The notes under the pieces were generated by a model. The model did no database searches and had not been told where the DNA came from. It saw only the letters and a list, made by a program, of their open reading frames with translations. A DNA stretch of 64,000 nucleotides, taken from contig NZ_CP061721.1 in NCBI RefSeq assembly GCF_014764445.1, forward strand, positions 3,100,001 through 3,164,000. The letters are read 5' to 3'. The first letter of the stretch is position 1. The number at the start of each line of letters is the position of its first letter. This document shows positions 17,315-25,730 of this stretch, in pieces. A program made the position numbers and the translations under genes. The stretch is from Pseudarthrobacter sp. BIM B-2242. GTDB lineage: Bacteria; Actinomycetota; Actinomycetes; Actinomycetales; Micrococcaceae.

Positions 17315-18193
17315 CTAGGCGGCGTCCGTATGGCCCGGGCGGGTGGCTGGTGTTGTGACTGCCGCCGCGGGGCGGTGGCCCTTCTTGGCCAGCTGGATCT
17401 GTTCGTAGACGTGGTGGCGGAGCTCGGTGAAGCGGGGCAGGGACCGGGTCTCCAGCTGGTCGCGGTCCACCGGGAGGTCGATCACGATGTCCTCCTGGAT
17501 CACGGTGGGCGAGGACGACAGGATGATGACGCGTTCGCCGAGGTAGACGGACTCGTCGATATCGTGGGTCACGAACAGCACCGTCACCCCGAACTTCTTC
17601 CAGATGGCGCGGATCAGGTCCTCCAGGTCGGCACGGGTCTGGGCGTCCACGGCGGCAAAGGGCTCGTCCATCAGGAGCACCTCAGGCTGGTACGCGATGG
17701 CGCGGGCGATCGCCACGCGCTGCTGCATGCCGCCGGAGAGCTGCCAGGGGTAGGACCGGGGGACGTGGGACAGGCCCACGGCCTCGAGTGCCTCGTCCAC
17801 AAGCCTGTCCCGTTCCCCCTTGGGCACACCCTGGTTTTTCAGCGGCAGTTCCACGTTCTCGCGGACGCGCATCCAGGGGAACAGGGACCGGCCGTATTCC
17901 TGGAAGACCACGGCCATCTTCTTCGGCGGCCCGGACACGCGCTTCCCGTCCAGCATGACCTCCCCTTCGGTGGGGGCCATCAGCCCGGAGATGCATTTCA
18001 GGAGGGTGGTCTTGCCGGAACCGGACGGGCCCACGAGGCAGGCCAGTTCTCCGGCGCGAAGGTCGAAGGTCAGGTTGCGCACCGCCTCGATGTCGCCGCC
18101 GTCGGTCTGGTACACCTTCTTCAGTCCGCGGACGGAGAGCATCGCCTCCGGCAGCGTCTTTCCGGACGAAGCCGGGGTTGCGTCAGGCTGCAT
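17315..18193 (-). CDS. ABC importer ATPase, nitrate/sulfonate/taurine type
   Basis: This 292-residue ATPase has Walker A VGPSGSGKTTLLKC, signature LSGGMQQRVAIARA, Walker B VLLMDEPFAAVD and the switch VTHDIDE. The profile fits the SsuB/TauB/NrtD group that powers uptake of sulfonates, nitrate, or pyrimidine precursors. It is the last gene of a four-gene operon (binding protein, permease, permease, ATPase) and overlaps the preceding permease by 11 bases. The substrate is not certain. Confidence 0.9.
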   Translation of the reverse strand: MQPDATPASSGKTLPEAMLSVRGLKKVYQTDGGDIEAVRNLTFDLRAGELACLVGPSGSGKTTLLKCISGLMAPTEGEVMLDGKRVSGPPKKMAVVFQEYGRSLFPWMRVRENVELPLKNQGVPKGERDRLVDEALEAVGLSHVPRSYPWQLSGGMQQRVAIARAIAYQPEVLLMDEPFAAVDAQTRADLEDLIRAIWKKFGVTVLFVTHDIDESVYLGERVIILSSSPTVIQEDIVIDLPVDRDQLETRSLPRFTELRHHVYEQIQLAKKGHRPAAAVTTPATRPGHTDAA

Positions 18194-18956
18194 TTTCTAC
18201 CTCTTTCTGGCCGTGGTACCAGCGCAGGATGTTCCGCTCGGCCCACTGGAAGATGAACGACATGGCCACGCCCAGGAGGCCGAGCACCACAATGCCGGAC
18301 CACATTTCCGGGATGGCGAAGGACCGCTGGAACTGGACGATGGTAAAGCCAAGCCCCGATGACGAGGCGAACATTTCGGAGATCACCATCAGGATCAGCC
18401 CGAGGGACAGGGACTGGCGCACTCCGGCCATGATCTGCGGACTTGCCGAAGGCAGCACCAGGTACCGGACCCGGGCCCAGCCGTCGATGCCGTAGGTGTG
18501 CGCGGAATCCGAGAGCACCCCGTCGACTGCCCGGACACCTTCAATGGTGTTCAGCAGGACCGGCCAGACACAACCGGAAATGATCACCGCCACCTTCATG
18601 GAATCCGTAATGCCCATCAGCAGGATCAGAACCGGGACCAGGACAGGCGGCGGAATCGCACGGAAGAACTCCAGCGTGGGTTCCAACAACGCCCGGAGCC
18701 ATTTGATGGATCCAATCAGCACACCACCGACGACGCCGATGATGATTGCCGCAACGACGCCGATCAGGAGCCGGCCGACGCTGGGCAGGACGTCGGAGAA
18801 GAAGCGGGGCCCGAACCAGACCTCGCCAAAAGTCCCGACGAGCGCGGCCGGGGTGGGGACAAAGAAGTTGACTGCCCCGAGGGTTGAGGCCCACCAAATC
18901 AGGACCAGCAGCACCGGCAGGGCCAGGATGTAGCCGAGAGTCTTGAGCGCATTCAC
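18183..18956 (-). CDS. ABC importer permease (SsuC/TauC type), second of two
   Basis: This 257-residue protein has six hydrophobic helices and the binding-protein-dependent transport EAA-like loop (DGWARVRYLVLPSASPQIMAG). It overlaps the upstream permease by 4 bases and the downstream ATPase by 11 bases. With the other permease it probably forms a heterodimeric channel in the membrane. Confidence 0.9.
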   Translation of the reverse strand: MNALKTLGYILALPVLLVLIWWASTLGAVNFFVPTPAALVGTFGEVWFGPRFFSDVLPSVGRLLIGVVAAIIIGVVGGVLIGSIKWLRALLEPTLEFFRAIPPPVLVPVLILLMGITDSMKVAVIISGCVWPVLLNTIEGVRAVDGVLSDSAHTYGIDGWARVRYLVLPSASPQIMAGVRQSLSLGLILMVISEMFASSSGLGFTIVQFQRSFAIPEMWSGIVVLGLLGVAMSFIFQWAERNILRWYHGQKEVENAA

Positions 18957-19795
18957 ACGATCACCTCGGAACGGACGGAGGAATGCCAGGACAGCGTTTT
19001 CTTCTCGATGAAGCGCATCAGGACATTGATCAGCACTCCTATCAGGCCGGTGGCCAACACCAGGGCATACATGCCAGAGATGGCGCCGCCGGACTGGGCC
19101 AGGGCGATTTCACGGCCAAGGCCAGGTGAACCGATCACAAGTTCGGCCGTGATGGCCAAGACCAGCGCCACCGTGGCGGCAAGCCGGACGCCCGTCATCA
19201 GGTAGGGCAGTGCTGTTGGGAAGACGACGTAGCGGATCCGCGCCATCCTGCCCAGGCCGTAGGTCTTCGCGGTGTTGTTTGCGACCATATCGACGTCGGC
19301 CACGCCGTAGAGGACCTGGATCAGGACCTGCCAGAACGCGGCATAGGTAATCAGCATCAGCGACGATTCAATCTTTACCCCGAAGAGCAGCACCGCCAGC
19401 GGGATCAGCGCAACCGACGGGATGGGGCGCAGGAATTCCACCGTGGAGTTCGTGGCCTTCCGCAGGAAGTCGCTGGAGCCGATGACAAATCCCAGCAGCA
19501 CGGCCAAGGTGACGGCGATGACCAGTCCCAGGAACCAGGCCATCATGGTTTCGCCGACCGCGATCCAGAATGCTGTCAGGCCGAAATCCCGCAGCAGCGC
19601 GAGGATAACTTCGCTGGCCGGCGGGAGGAAGCGTTCATTGATGATGCCCAACCGTGGAATAAGTTCCCACGTGCCCAGGAATCCTACGATCCCGGCCAGG
19701 CCCAGCAGCTGTTTTGCCGGCAGCCTGCGGACCGGCCTGCGGTCCCGCCCCACAGTGGAGTCGGGACCGCCGGAGGTTGGAGCGTCTGTACTCAC
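18953..19795 (-). CDS. ABC importer permease (SsuC/TauC type), first of two
   Basis: This 280-residue protein has a basic cytoplasmic start, six hydrophobic helices and the EAA-like loop LGRMARIRYVVFPTALPYLMTG. It overlaps the binding-protein gene and the next permease gene by 4 bases each (ATGA-type junctions), which implies tight coupling. It is related in sequence to the neighbouring permease, so the pair probably arose by duplication. Confidence 0.9.
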   Translation of the reverse strand: MSTDAPTSGGPDSTVGRDRRPVRRLPAKQLLGLAGIVGFLGTWELIPRLGIINERFLPPASEVILALLRDFGLTAFWIAVGETMMAWFLGLVIAVTLAVLLGFVIGSSDFLRKATNSTVEFLRPIPSVALIPLAVLLFGVKIESSLMLITYAAFWQVLIQVLYGVADVDMVANNTAKTYGLGRMARIRYVVFPTALPYLMTGVRLAATVALVLAITAELVIGSPGLGREIALAQSGGAISGMYALVLATGLIGVLINVLMRFIEKKTLSWHSSVRSEVIV

Positions 19796-20781
19796 GGCAG
19801 GAGGTCGCCGGCGTTCGGTGCCTTGGTCAGCGTGCCGTACTTTGCCGCGGCATCGCCGAGGGTCTTGAAGGCGTCCTGATTAAATTCGACGCGGTAGCGC
19901 GGCAGGAGCATCTTGGCGCGGGTGGCCTCGTCGATCTTGGTGTAAGTGCCCACGATGTCGCGGACCTCCTGGGGATGTTCCTGGGCGTACTCAAGGGACT
20001 TGTTCATGGCACGGGTGAACTTCTCGGTGAGCTCAGCCTTGCCTGTGATGGTGTCCGCTTTGGTGAAGTAGCCCGCGATGTCCAGTTCCGGGCTCATCTC
20101 CACGAAGTTCGAGGAGACGATGGTGCCGCCCTCGTCCACAGCCTTCGAGAGGAAGGGCTCCAGGATCCACGCTGCATCCACCTGCTTGTTGGCCAGAGCC
20201 GCCGGGGCGTCCGGGAAGGCCACCTCTACAAACTTCACGCTGTTGGGGTCGCCGCCGTCTTTTTCGATGACCGATTTGATGGTGGTATCACCGATGTTGG
20301 AGAGGTTGTTCACCGAGACAGTTTTACCGGCCAGGTCTATGGCGGAGGCGATGCTGGAGCCGGCGGGCACCACCACGCCGCCGATATCCTTGCCCTCTTC
20401 ACCGGTGGTGGACGCGCCGTTGGCGACGAACTTCAGGTCAAGGCCCTTGTCCTTGGCAACCATGACGGAAATCAGGTTGGAAAACGCGAAATCGAAGCTG
20501 CCACTGACGACGCCCGGGACGATTGCCGCGCCGCCGGTGGCTGTCTGGATATCCAGCTGCAGGCCCTCATCCTTGAAAAATCCCTGTTTGTCGCCCAGGT
20601 AAATGGGTGCGCAGTCGACGATCGGGATGACGCCGACGCTGACCTTCGTCAGGTCCGTGCTTCCGGTGGCACCGGCGGTGGACGTGCCGCCTCCGGGGGC
20701 GCTCGGCGAACCGGATCCGCATGCGGATAAGCCCAGGACTGCTGCTGCGGCGAGGGCGGCGATAACTGTACGACGTTCCAT
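19792..20781 (-). CDS. ABC importer substrate-binding lipoprotein (SsuA/NMT1-like)
   Basis: This 329-residue protein has a lipoprotein signal peptide (lipobox LGLSAC) followed by a two-lobed type II binding fold with the NMT1/SsuA pattern (VSVGVIPIVDCAPIYLGDKQGF near the start and DLAGKTVSVNNL after the first lobe). It would capture the substrate outside the membrane. The start at 20781 (MERRTVIAAL) follows AAGGAGT, whereas a longer version would spoil the signal peptide. The ligand may be a sulfonate, nitrate or a thiamine precursor. Confidence 0.9.
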   Translation of the reverse strand: MERRTVIAALAAAAVLGLSACGSGSPSAPGGGTSTAGATGSTDLTKVSVGVIPIVDCAPIYLGDKQGFFKDEGLQLDIQTATGGAAIVPGVVSGSFDFAFSNLISVMVAKDKGLDLKFVANGASTTGEEGKDIGGVVVPAGSSIASAIDLAGKTVSVNNLSNIGDTTIKSVIEKDGGDPNSVKFVEVAFPDAPAALANKQVDAAWILEPFLSKAVDEGGTIVSSNFVEMSPELDIAGYFTKADTITGKAELTEKFTRAMNKSLEYAQEHPQEVRDIVGTYTKIDEATRAKMLLPRYRVEFNQDAFKTLGDAAAKYGTLTKAPNAGDLLP

Positions 20782-21057
20782 GTCACTCCTTTGTGCACGG
20801 GCAAGGGAGCAACGGCACTCCCAAGCCGACGCTGTCCGCATTCGGAACAGACGTTCAAGTGAAAGCTTCTGCCACCGGACGTTGAAGCGTCAACCAGATC
20901 CGCCCATCGTTACCCTCATGATACGTATGCAACCGCATGGTGGACAGGGGTACGCATTTGGCTGCATCCCGGGCTTTCCGGTACGTCTTCCCCGGCGCTG
21001 TCCACATACGCGCGATTGTCTCTGGCTGGAGTCAACTCCGGTACCTAGGATCGCAGC

Positions 21058-21693
21058 ATGAGTACATTCGAGGGGATCCCCGCGGGGGCTTTTGAGTTCT
21101 ATGCCGAGCTGGAGCACAACAACAACCGGGAGTGGTGGCTGGAGCACAAGGACAGCTACAACGCCCTGGTCCGGGACCCTGTCACGGCGCTGCTGGCCGA
21201 GCTGGAACCGCGGTTCGGGCCGGGCAGGATTTTCCGGCCCAACAGGGATATCAGGTTTTCGCAGGACAAGTCGCCGTACAAGACGGCCCAGGGTGCCTTC
21301 GCATCGGCCCAGGAGGGCGTGGGCTACTACCTGCAGATCAGCGCTGACGGGCTGTTGGTCGGCGGGGGCTACCATTCCCACACCCCTGCCCAGCTGGCAC
21401 GGTTCCGGAATTCCGTGGATGCTTCCGGTACAGGTGAGTCGCTGCGGCACATCGTGGACAGCGTGACCGCAGCGGGCTTTGCAGTTGAGGGGGAGAAACT
21501 CAAGACCGTGCCGCGCGGGTACGACCGGGACCATCCACGGGGCGAGCTGCTCAAGTACAAGTCACTTTCGGGCGGCATCGAATTGGGCCGGCCGGAGTGG
21601 GTTGAGACACCGGACGCCGTCCGGAAGATCGCCGGAATGTGGGACCAGCTCCGGCCCCTGGTGGAGTGGGTAGGCCGCCACGCCGCGCCCTGA
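21058..21693 (+). CDS. DUF2461 family protein
   Basis: This 211-residue protein matches the DUF2461/TIGR02453 family from end to end: FEFYAELEHNNNREWWLEHK at the start, then NRDIRFSQDKSPYKT, and a C-terminal basic/aromatic part. The function of the family is not established. The gene is monocistronic and its stop lies 6 bases from the stop of the convergent TetR gene. Confidence 0.9.
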   Translation: MSTFEGIPAGAFEFYAELEHNNNREWWLEHKDSYNALVRDPVTALLAELEPRFGPGRIFRPNRDIRFSQDKSPYKTAQGAFASAQEGVGYYLQISADGLLVGGGYHSHTPAQLARFRNSVDASGTGESLRHIVDSVTAAGFAVEGEKLKTVPRGYDRDHPRGELLKYKSLSGGIELGRPEWVETPDAVRKIAGMWDQLRPLVEWVGRHAAP

Positions 21694-21699
21694 ATCCGT

Positions 21700-22323
21700 C
21701 TACCGAACGCCTTCGCGCCCAGGCTCTTGTTCGGCGGCCGCCAGCCGGTATTCGAGATTATTGAAAAACACCGTCAGCATCAGTTCAAAAGCCTGGGTTG
21801 CCGCCTCCGGCTGGTTCATCACAACAAAATCGAACTGCAGCCCATAGAAGGTCGATGTGAAAAGCCGTGCATCGGTATCAGCAAACTGCTCGGCAACGCC
21901 CTGGACCATTAGCCAGTCACGGGTTTTGTGGTGCAGCAGTCGGAAGTGCTCCTGGGCCGTCCCCCGCGGTTCTGCGGCCACAATGTCCTGTGCCGTCGCT
22001 TCGAACTCCAGCCGGGCAAGGTGCCGGTTCCGTTGCGCCATGGTCCATTGCCAGGACTCAAGCAGATAGGACCGCCAGGCCTCCGTGCTGATCTCGCGAA
22101 CATCCGTACTGCGCATGCTGTCGAGCCGGGACTCGATGGAACGGATGACCTCGGTGATCAGCTGTTCGCGGTTGCCGAAGTGGTAAACCAGCACGTAAGT
22201 GCTGATTCCCAGCCCTTCGGCGAGGGAGCGGAACGTCAGTTCGGCCAGCGTTTTGTCCATTAGGTAGTCAAGGATCGCGCTTAGCAGCTCTGCTTTGCGC
22301 TCCGGTTTTGCGGGGCGGGCCAT
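21700..22323 (-). CDS. TetR family transcriptional regulator
   Basis: This 207-residue protein has an N-terminal TetR helix-turn-helix (about residues 10-55, LTFRSLAEGLGISTYVLVYHFGNREQLI) and a variable all-helical ligand domain. The neighbouring amino-acid permease gene is the likely target: the 9-base motif GTGTTGGAA occurs upstream of both genes. The ligand is unknown. Confidence 0.88.
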   Translation of the reverse strand: MARPAKPERKAELLSAILDYLMDKTLAELTFRSLAEGLGISTYVLVYHFGNREQLITEVIRSIESRLDSMRSTDVREISTEAWRSYLLESWQWTMAQRNRHLARLEFEATAQDIVAAEPRGTAQEHFRLLHHKTRDWLMVQGVAEQFADTDARLFTSTFYGLQFDFVVMNQPEAATQAFELMLTVFFNNLEYRLAAAEQEPGREGVR

Positions 22324-22343
22324 GCAGCTAACGATATAGCGTG

Positions 22344-22352
22344 TTCCAACAC
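22344..22352 (-). promoter_or_regulatory. Candidate TetR operator half-site upstream of its own gene
   Basis: TTCCAACAC on the plus strand (GTGTTGGAA on the minus strand) lies about 20 bases upstream of the TetR start codon. The same 9-mer stands just before the permease gene at 24018-24026. Confidence 0.4.
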
Positions 22353-22399
22353 CAAAGGCACCCGGCCGCCTGGCGGCGGGCGGATGCCTCTGGTGTTGT
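22349..22399 (-). terminator. Inverted repeat between the permease and TetR genes
   Basis: Arms CAACACCAAAGGCA and TGCCTCTGGTGTTG (13 of 14 pairs) enclose a GC-rich centre that can itself fold. It lies after the permease stop and before the TetR start on the minus strand. There is no T tract, so it could be a terminator or part of an operator. Confidence 0.5.
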
Positions 22400-22447
22400 T
22401 ACAGGCCGTTGCGGGCCGCGTTCATCTCTGCGGCGCAGCCGTCCTGA

Positions 22448-23995
22448 TTACCGGCGGGTGAGCGTCCCGTCCCCGGCGTCGGCCCGGGCGGAGGAATTTC
22501 CGCCGTCCACGGCGGACCTGGCCGCGGCGAACTTCTCGTTCAGGCGAGAGTGTTTCTGGCCGTAGGCGAAGTAGATGATGATGCCGATCACCAGCCAGCC
22601 GGCGAAGAAGATCCAGGTCTCCACCGCCAGGTTGGTCATCAGGTACAGGCACAGCACTGCGGACACGATGGGCAGGACCTTGCCGAAGGGAACCTGGAAG
22701 GACGGCTTCAGGTCGGGCCGCTTCTTCCGCAGCACCAGGATGCCCAGGCTGACCATCACGAATGCAGACAGGGTACCGATGTTGATCATTTCTTCAAGCA
22801 GATCCACGTTGGTCAGGCCTGCCACAAGTGCCACGGCAGCACCGCAAATGATCTGGAGGCGGACCGGCGTCGAACGCTTGTCGCTGGTCTTGGACAGGGC
22901 CCGCGGCAGCAGACCGTCGCGGCTCATCGCCAGCACCACACGTGAAAGTCCCATCAGCAGCACCATGATGACCGTGGTGAGGCCGATCAAGGAACCGAAC
23001 GCGATGACCTTGGCGGCGGTGGTGTTTCCCACAGCCTCGAACGCGGTGGTGAGGGTGGGGTTCTCCGCTGCGGCGAGATCGGTGTAGGACACCATGCCGG
23101 TCAGCGCGAGGGACACCAGGATATAAAGGACGGTCACAACGGCGAGGCCGCCGAAGATGCCGCGCGGCAGCGTCTTCTGCGGGTTTTTCACTTCCTCCGC
23201 GGAGGTGGCCACAACGTCGAACCCGATGAAGGCAAAGAACACGAGGGCGGCACCGGCGAAAACGCCGAGCGTGCCGTACTGGGCCGGCGCCGCGCCGGTG
23301 AGGAAGCCGAAGAAGGACTGCTTCAGGACATCGGCGGCACCGCCTGAGGTGGGCTCGGCGGCGGGCACGAACGGAGTGTAGTTCTCGAATTTGACGTAGG
23401 TGAAGCCCACCACGATCACAAACAGGACAACGCCGATCTTGATCAGCGTGAACACGTTACCCACCCGGGCCGAAAGCTTGGTGCCAAGCACCAGCAGGAC
23501 GGTGAAGATGGCAACGATCAGGAAGGCACCCCAGTAGAGGTCGACGCCGCCGATGGACAACGCCGGCGGAACGTCGGCCCCCATCAGTGCGAAGACGTTA
23601 CTGAGGTAGATGCCCCAGTACTTGGCGATTACTGCCGCCGCGGTGAACAGTTCCAGGATCAGGTTCCAGCCGATGATCCACGCGAGCAGTTCGCCCATGG
23701 TGGCGTAGGTAAAGACATAGGCTGACCCGGCGACCGGAATGGCGGTGGCAAACTCGGCGTAGCACATGATCGCCAGGGCGCAGGTCACGGCGGCGATCAG
23801 GAACGAGACCGTCACCGCCGGGCCGGCGAAGTTGGCAGCGGCCTTGGCGCCGACTGAGAAGATACCGGCGCCGACGGCGACGGCGACACCCATGATCATC
23901 AGGTCCCAGGTGCTGAGTGAACGCTTGAGCTTGCGTCCGGGTTCATCGGCGTCAGCGATGGACTGCTCAATGGATTTGGTCCGGAGAAGGTTCAT
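22448..23995 (-). CDS. APC superfamily amino-acid permease
   Basis: This 515-residue protein has 12-14 predicted membrane helices and the amino acid-polyamine-organocation layout, with the conserved start RSLSTWDLMIMGVAVAVGAGIFSVGAK (unwound helix 1 GAGIF). It resembles the cationic-amino-acid (YfnA/CAT) subgroup that takes up amino acids by proton symport. The start at 23995 (MNLLRTKSIEQS) is chosen by homology; a longer reading frame upstream has non-coding composition. A palindrome directly upstream suggests control by the adjacent TetR protein. Confidence 0.88.
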   Translation of the reverse strand: MNLLRTKSIEQSIADADEPGRKLKRSLSTWDLMIMGVAVAVGAGIFSVGAKAAANFAGPAVTVSFLIAAVTCALAIMCYAEFATAIPVAGSAYVFTYATMGELLAWIIGWNLILELFTAAAVIAKYWGIYLSNVFALMGADVPPALSIGGVDLYWGAFLIVAIFTVLLVLGTKLSARVGNVFTLIKIGVVLFVIVVGFTYVKFENYTPFVPAAEPTSGGAADVLKQSFFGFLTGAAPAQYGTLGVFAGAALVFFAFIGFDVVATSAEEVKNPQKTLPRGIFGGLAVVTVLYILVSLALTGMVSYTDLAAAENPTLTTAFEAVGNTTAAKVIAFGSLIGLTTVIMVLLMGLSRVVLAMSRDGLLPRALSKTSDKRSTPVRLQIICGAAVALVAGLTNVDLLEEMINIGTLSAFVMVSLGILVLRKKRPDLKPSFQVPFGKVLPIVSAVLCLYLMTNLAVETWIFFAGWLVIGIIIYFAYGQKHSRLNEKFAAARSAVDGGNSSARADAGDGTLTRR

Positions 23996-24004
23996 AAGGA
24001 GTTC

Positions 24005-24026
24005 CACAATCCTGATTGTGTTGGAA
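24005..24026. promoter_or_regulatory. Palindromic operator candidate upstream of the permease
   Basis: CACAATC (24005-24011) and GATTGTG (24014-24020) form a perfect 7-base inverted repeat only 10 bases before the permease start, followed by GTGTTGGAA (24018-24026), the motif shared with the TetR gene's own upstream region. Confidence 0.5.
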
Positions 24027-24121
24027 ACAGACTTATCAACTTTACCGTCCATCCACTGGACGGTCGTAATTGTCCCGTATGGTGAGACACCCCTAATGCC
24101 GAAGATTATTGTGGGAAACAC

Positions 24122-24152
24122 CTTGGGGCCCTCCATTTTGGAGGACCCCAAG
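24122..24152 (-). terminator. Terminator after the alcohol dehydrogenase operon
   Basis: A 13-base stem (CTTGGGGCCCTCC with GGAGGACCCCAAG, one mismatch) with a 5-base loop lies about 20 bases past the stop of the DUF779 gene on the minus strand. Confidence 0.75.
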
Positions 24153-24170
24153 GTCAAAGCACCGAACCGG

Positions 24171-24578
24171 CTAAACCGGCCAGTCCATCAGGGCGGACCG
24201 GATCAGGAAGCGTTTGCCTTCGGGGGCTTCCACCGAAAAGCCGCTCCCCCGGCCCTGGACCACATCCACGGTCAGGTGCGTATGGCTCCAGTAGTTGAAT
24301 TGCTCCTTCGACATCCAGAACTCCAGGGGCTGCGGCTGCAGGCCGTCGGCGATGTCGAACAGCCCCAGGAGAACATCCGCATCCCCGGTGATGAACTCCC
24401 CGGCCGGGTAGCACATGGGCGAGGAGCCGTCGCAGCAGCCGCCGGACTGGTGGAACATCAGCGGACCGTGCTGGAGCCACAGCATCCTGAGCAGTTCCAT
24501 GGCCTCGGCGGTGAGCGCCACCCGGGAGAAATCCTCCCCGGGCAGCGTCACCGCGGCGTCGAGCCTGGTGTGGGGCAT
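24171..24578 (-). CDS. DUF779 family protein
   Basis: This 135-residue protein belongs to DUF779, with the Cys-containing motif HQSGGCCDGSSPMCYP and a conserved SHTHLTVDVV strand. The family is repeatedly found next to aldehyde or alcohol dehydrogenase genes and its function is not established; the Cys/His pattern suggests metal binding. Its ATG overlaps the stop of the alcohol dehydrogenase gene (TGATG), so the two are translationally coupled. This supports a role in the same aldehyde/alcohol oxidation pathway. Confidence 0.88.
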   Translation of the reverse strand: MPHTRLDAAVTLPGEDFSRVALTAEAMELLRMLWLQHGPLMFHQSGGCCDGSSPMCYPAGEFITGDADVLLGLFDIADGLQPQPLEFWMSKEQFNYWSHTHLTVDVVQGRGSGFSVEAPEGKRFLIRSALMDWPV

Positions 24579-25600
24579 CAGAACCTCAGCACCACACGGC
24601 CGTCGATCTTCGCGTGCTTCATTTCGTCGAGGACGGCGTTGACTTCCCCCAGCCCCCGGACCGAGACGGTGGGATGGATCTTGCCCTGGGCGTAGAAGTC
24701 CAGTGCCTCCTCCAGATCCTGCCGGGTACCCACGATTGAACCGCGGACGGTCAGGCCCTTGAGCACAATCTCGAAGATGGGTGCCGGAAAGTCGCCCGGC
24801 GGCAGGCCATTGAACACAATCGTCCCGCCACGGCGGGCCATCCCGATCGCCTGCCCGAAGGCTGACGGGTGCACTGCGGTGACCAGGACACCATGGCAAC
24901 CTCCTGTTTCGCGCTGGATGACTTCCGCTGGATCTTCGTGCAGGGCATTGACGGTCAGTTCGGCGCCGTGGGACTTTGCCAGGGCGAGCTTGTCGTCCGC
25001 GATGTCCACGGCGGCAACGCGCAGTCCCATGGCCACCGCGTACTGGACGGCGATGTGCCCGAGGCCGCCGATCCCCGAAATGGTGACCCACTGGCCCGGC
25101 TTGGCTTCGGTCATCTTGAGGCCTTTGTAGACCGTAACTCCGGCGCAGAGGACCGGTGCCACCTCAACCGGGTCCGAGCCTGCCGGGATCCTGGCCGCGT
25201 AACGGCTGTCCACCAGCATGTACTCGCCGAAGGAACCGTCCACGCTGTAGCCCGCGTTTTTCTGCGCTTCGCACAGGGTTTCCCAGCCGGTGCGGCAATA
25301 CTGGCAGTCGCCACACGCGGACCAGAGCCACGCGTTGCCCACCAGGTCGCCGACGGCAAGATCCGTGACGCCCTCACCGAGGGCCACCACTTCACCGACG
25401 CCTTCGTGGCCCGGGACAAACGGCGGGGACGGCTTGACGGGCCAGTCACCCTCTGCCGCATGCAGGTCTGTGTGGCAGACGCCGGTGGTGAGCACCTTGA
25501 CCAGGGCCTGGCCCGGCCCCGGGGTGGGGATGGCGATCTCCTTGACCTGGAGGTCCTTGCCGAATTCGGTTACTACTGCTGCTTGCATTGTCGTCGTCAT
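24578..25600 (-). CDS. adhP: Zinc-dependent alcohol dehydrogenase (AdhP-like)
   Basis: This 340-residue medium-chain dehydrogenase oxidises primary alcohols to aldehydes with NAD+. Catalytic zinc ligands are seen in TTGVCHTDLH and GHEGVGEVV, structural zinc cysteines in CGDCQYCRTGWETLC, and the Rossmann motif in GIGGLGHIAVQYA. It lies downstream of an aldehyde dehydrogenase gene and is coupled to the DUF779 gene, making a two-step alcohol-to-acid route likely. A stack of 19-base repeats and a terminator separate it from the aldehyde dehydrogenase, so it probably has its own promoter. Confidence 0.93.
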   Translation of the reverse strand: MTTTMQAAVVTEFGKDLQVKEIAIPTPGPGQALVKVLTTGVCHTDLHAAEGDWPVKPSPPFVPGHEGVGEVVALGEGVTDLAVGDLVGNAWLWSACGDCQYCRTGWETLCEAQKNAGYSVDGSFGEYMLVDSRYAARIPAGSDPVEVAPVLCAGVTVYKGLKMTEAKPGQWVTISGIGGLGHIAVQYAVAMGLRVAAVDIADDKLALAKSHGAELTVNALHEDPAEVIQRETGGCHGVLVTAVHPSAFGQAIGMARRGGTIVFNGLPPGDFPAPIFEIVLKGLTVRGSIVGTRQDLEEALDFYAQGKIHPTVSVRGLGEVNAVLDEMKHAKIDGRVVLRF

Positions 25601-25616
25601 TGGCGAAATCCTTGCG

Positions 25617-25688
25617 TCGTTGAAACAGTACTGAGTTGTTGAAACGGTGATGAGTTGTTGAAGCGGTGATGAGTTGTTGAAACGGTGA
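25617..25688. repeat. Tandem 19-base repeat upstream of adhP
   Basis: Three consecutive 19-base units (TGAGTTGTTGAAACGGTGA; 25632-25650, 25651-25669 with one change, 25670-25688) are preceded by a partial copy at 25617-25631. They lie immediately upstream of the adhP start. The repeats could be multiple binding sites for a regulator or a slippage product. Confidence 0.9.
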
Positions 25689-25692
25689 TGAA

Positions 25693-25723
25693 GGGCAGGG
25701 GCGGCCCTGGGCCGCCCCTGCCC
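25693..25723 (-). terminator. Terminator after the aldehyde dehydrogenase gene
   Basis: A perfect 14-base stem (GGGCAGGGGCGGCC, 25693-25706 with 25710-25723) with loop CTG lies 7 bases after the aldehyde dehydrogenase stop on the minus strand. Confidence 0.88.
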
Positions 25724-25730
25724 GCCGGGC

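Noticed and set aside
24171..25091. A 306-codon frame that appears to fuse alcohol dehydrogenase antisense-like sequence with DUF779
   Set aside because: Only the last 135 codons have DUF779 features. The upstream part lies in another frame of adhP, whose own frame carries intact zinc and Rossmann motifs.
25617..25688. CRISPR-like array of short repeats
   Set aside because: The units are directly adjacent without spacers, and no cas gene is nearby.
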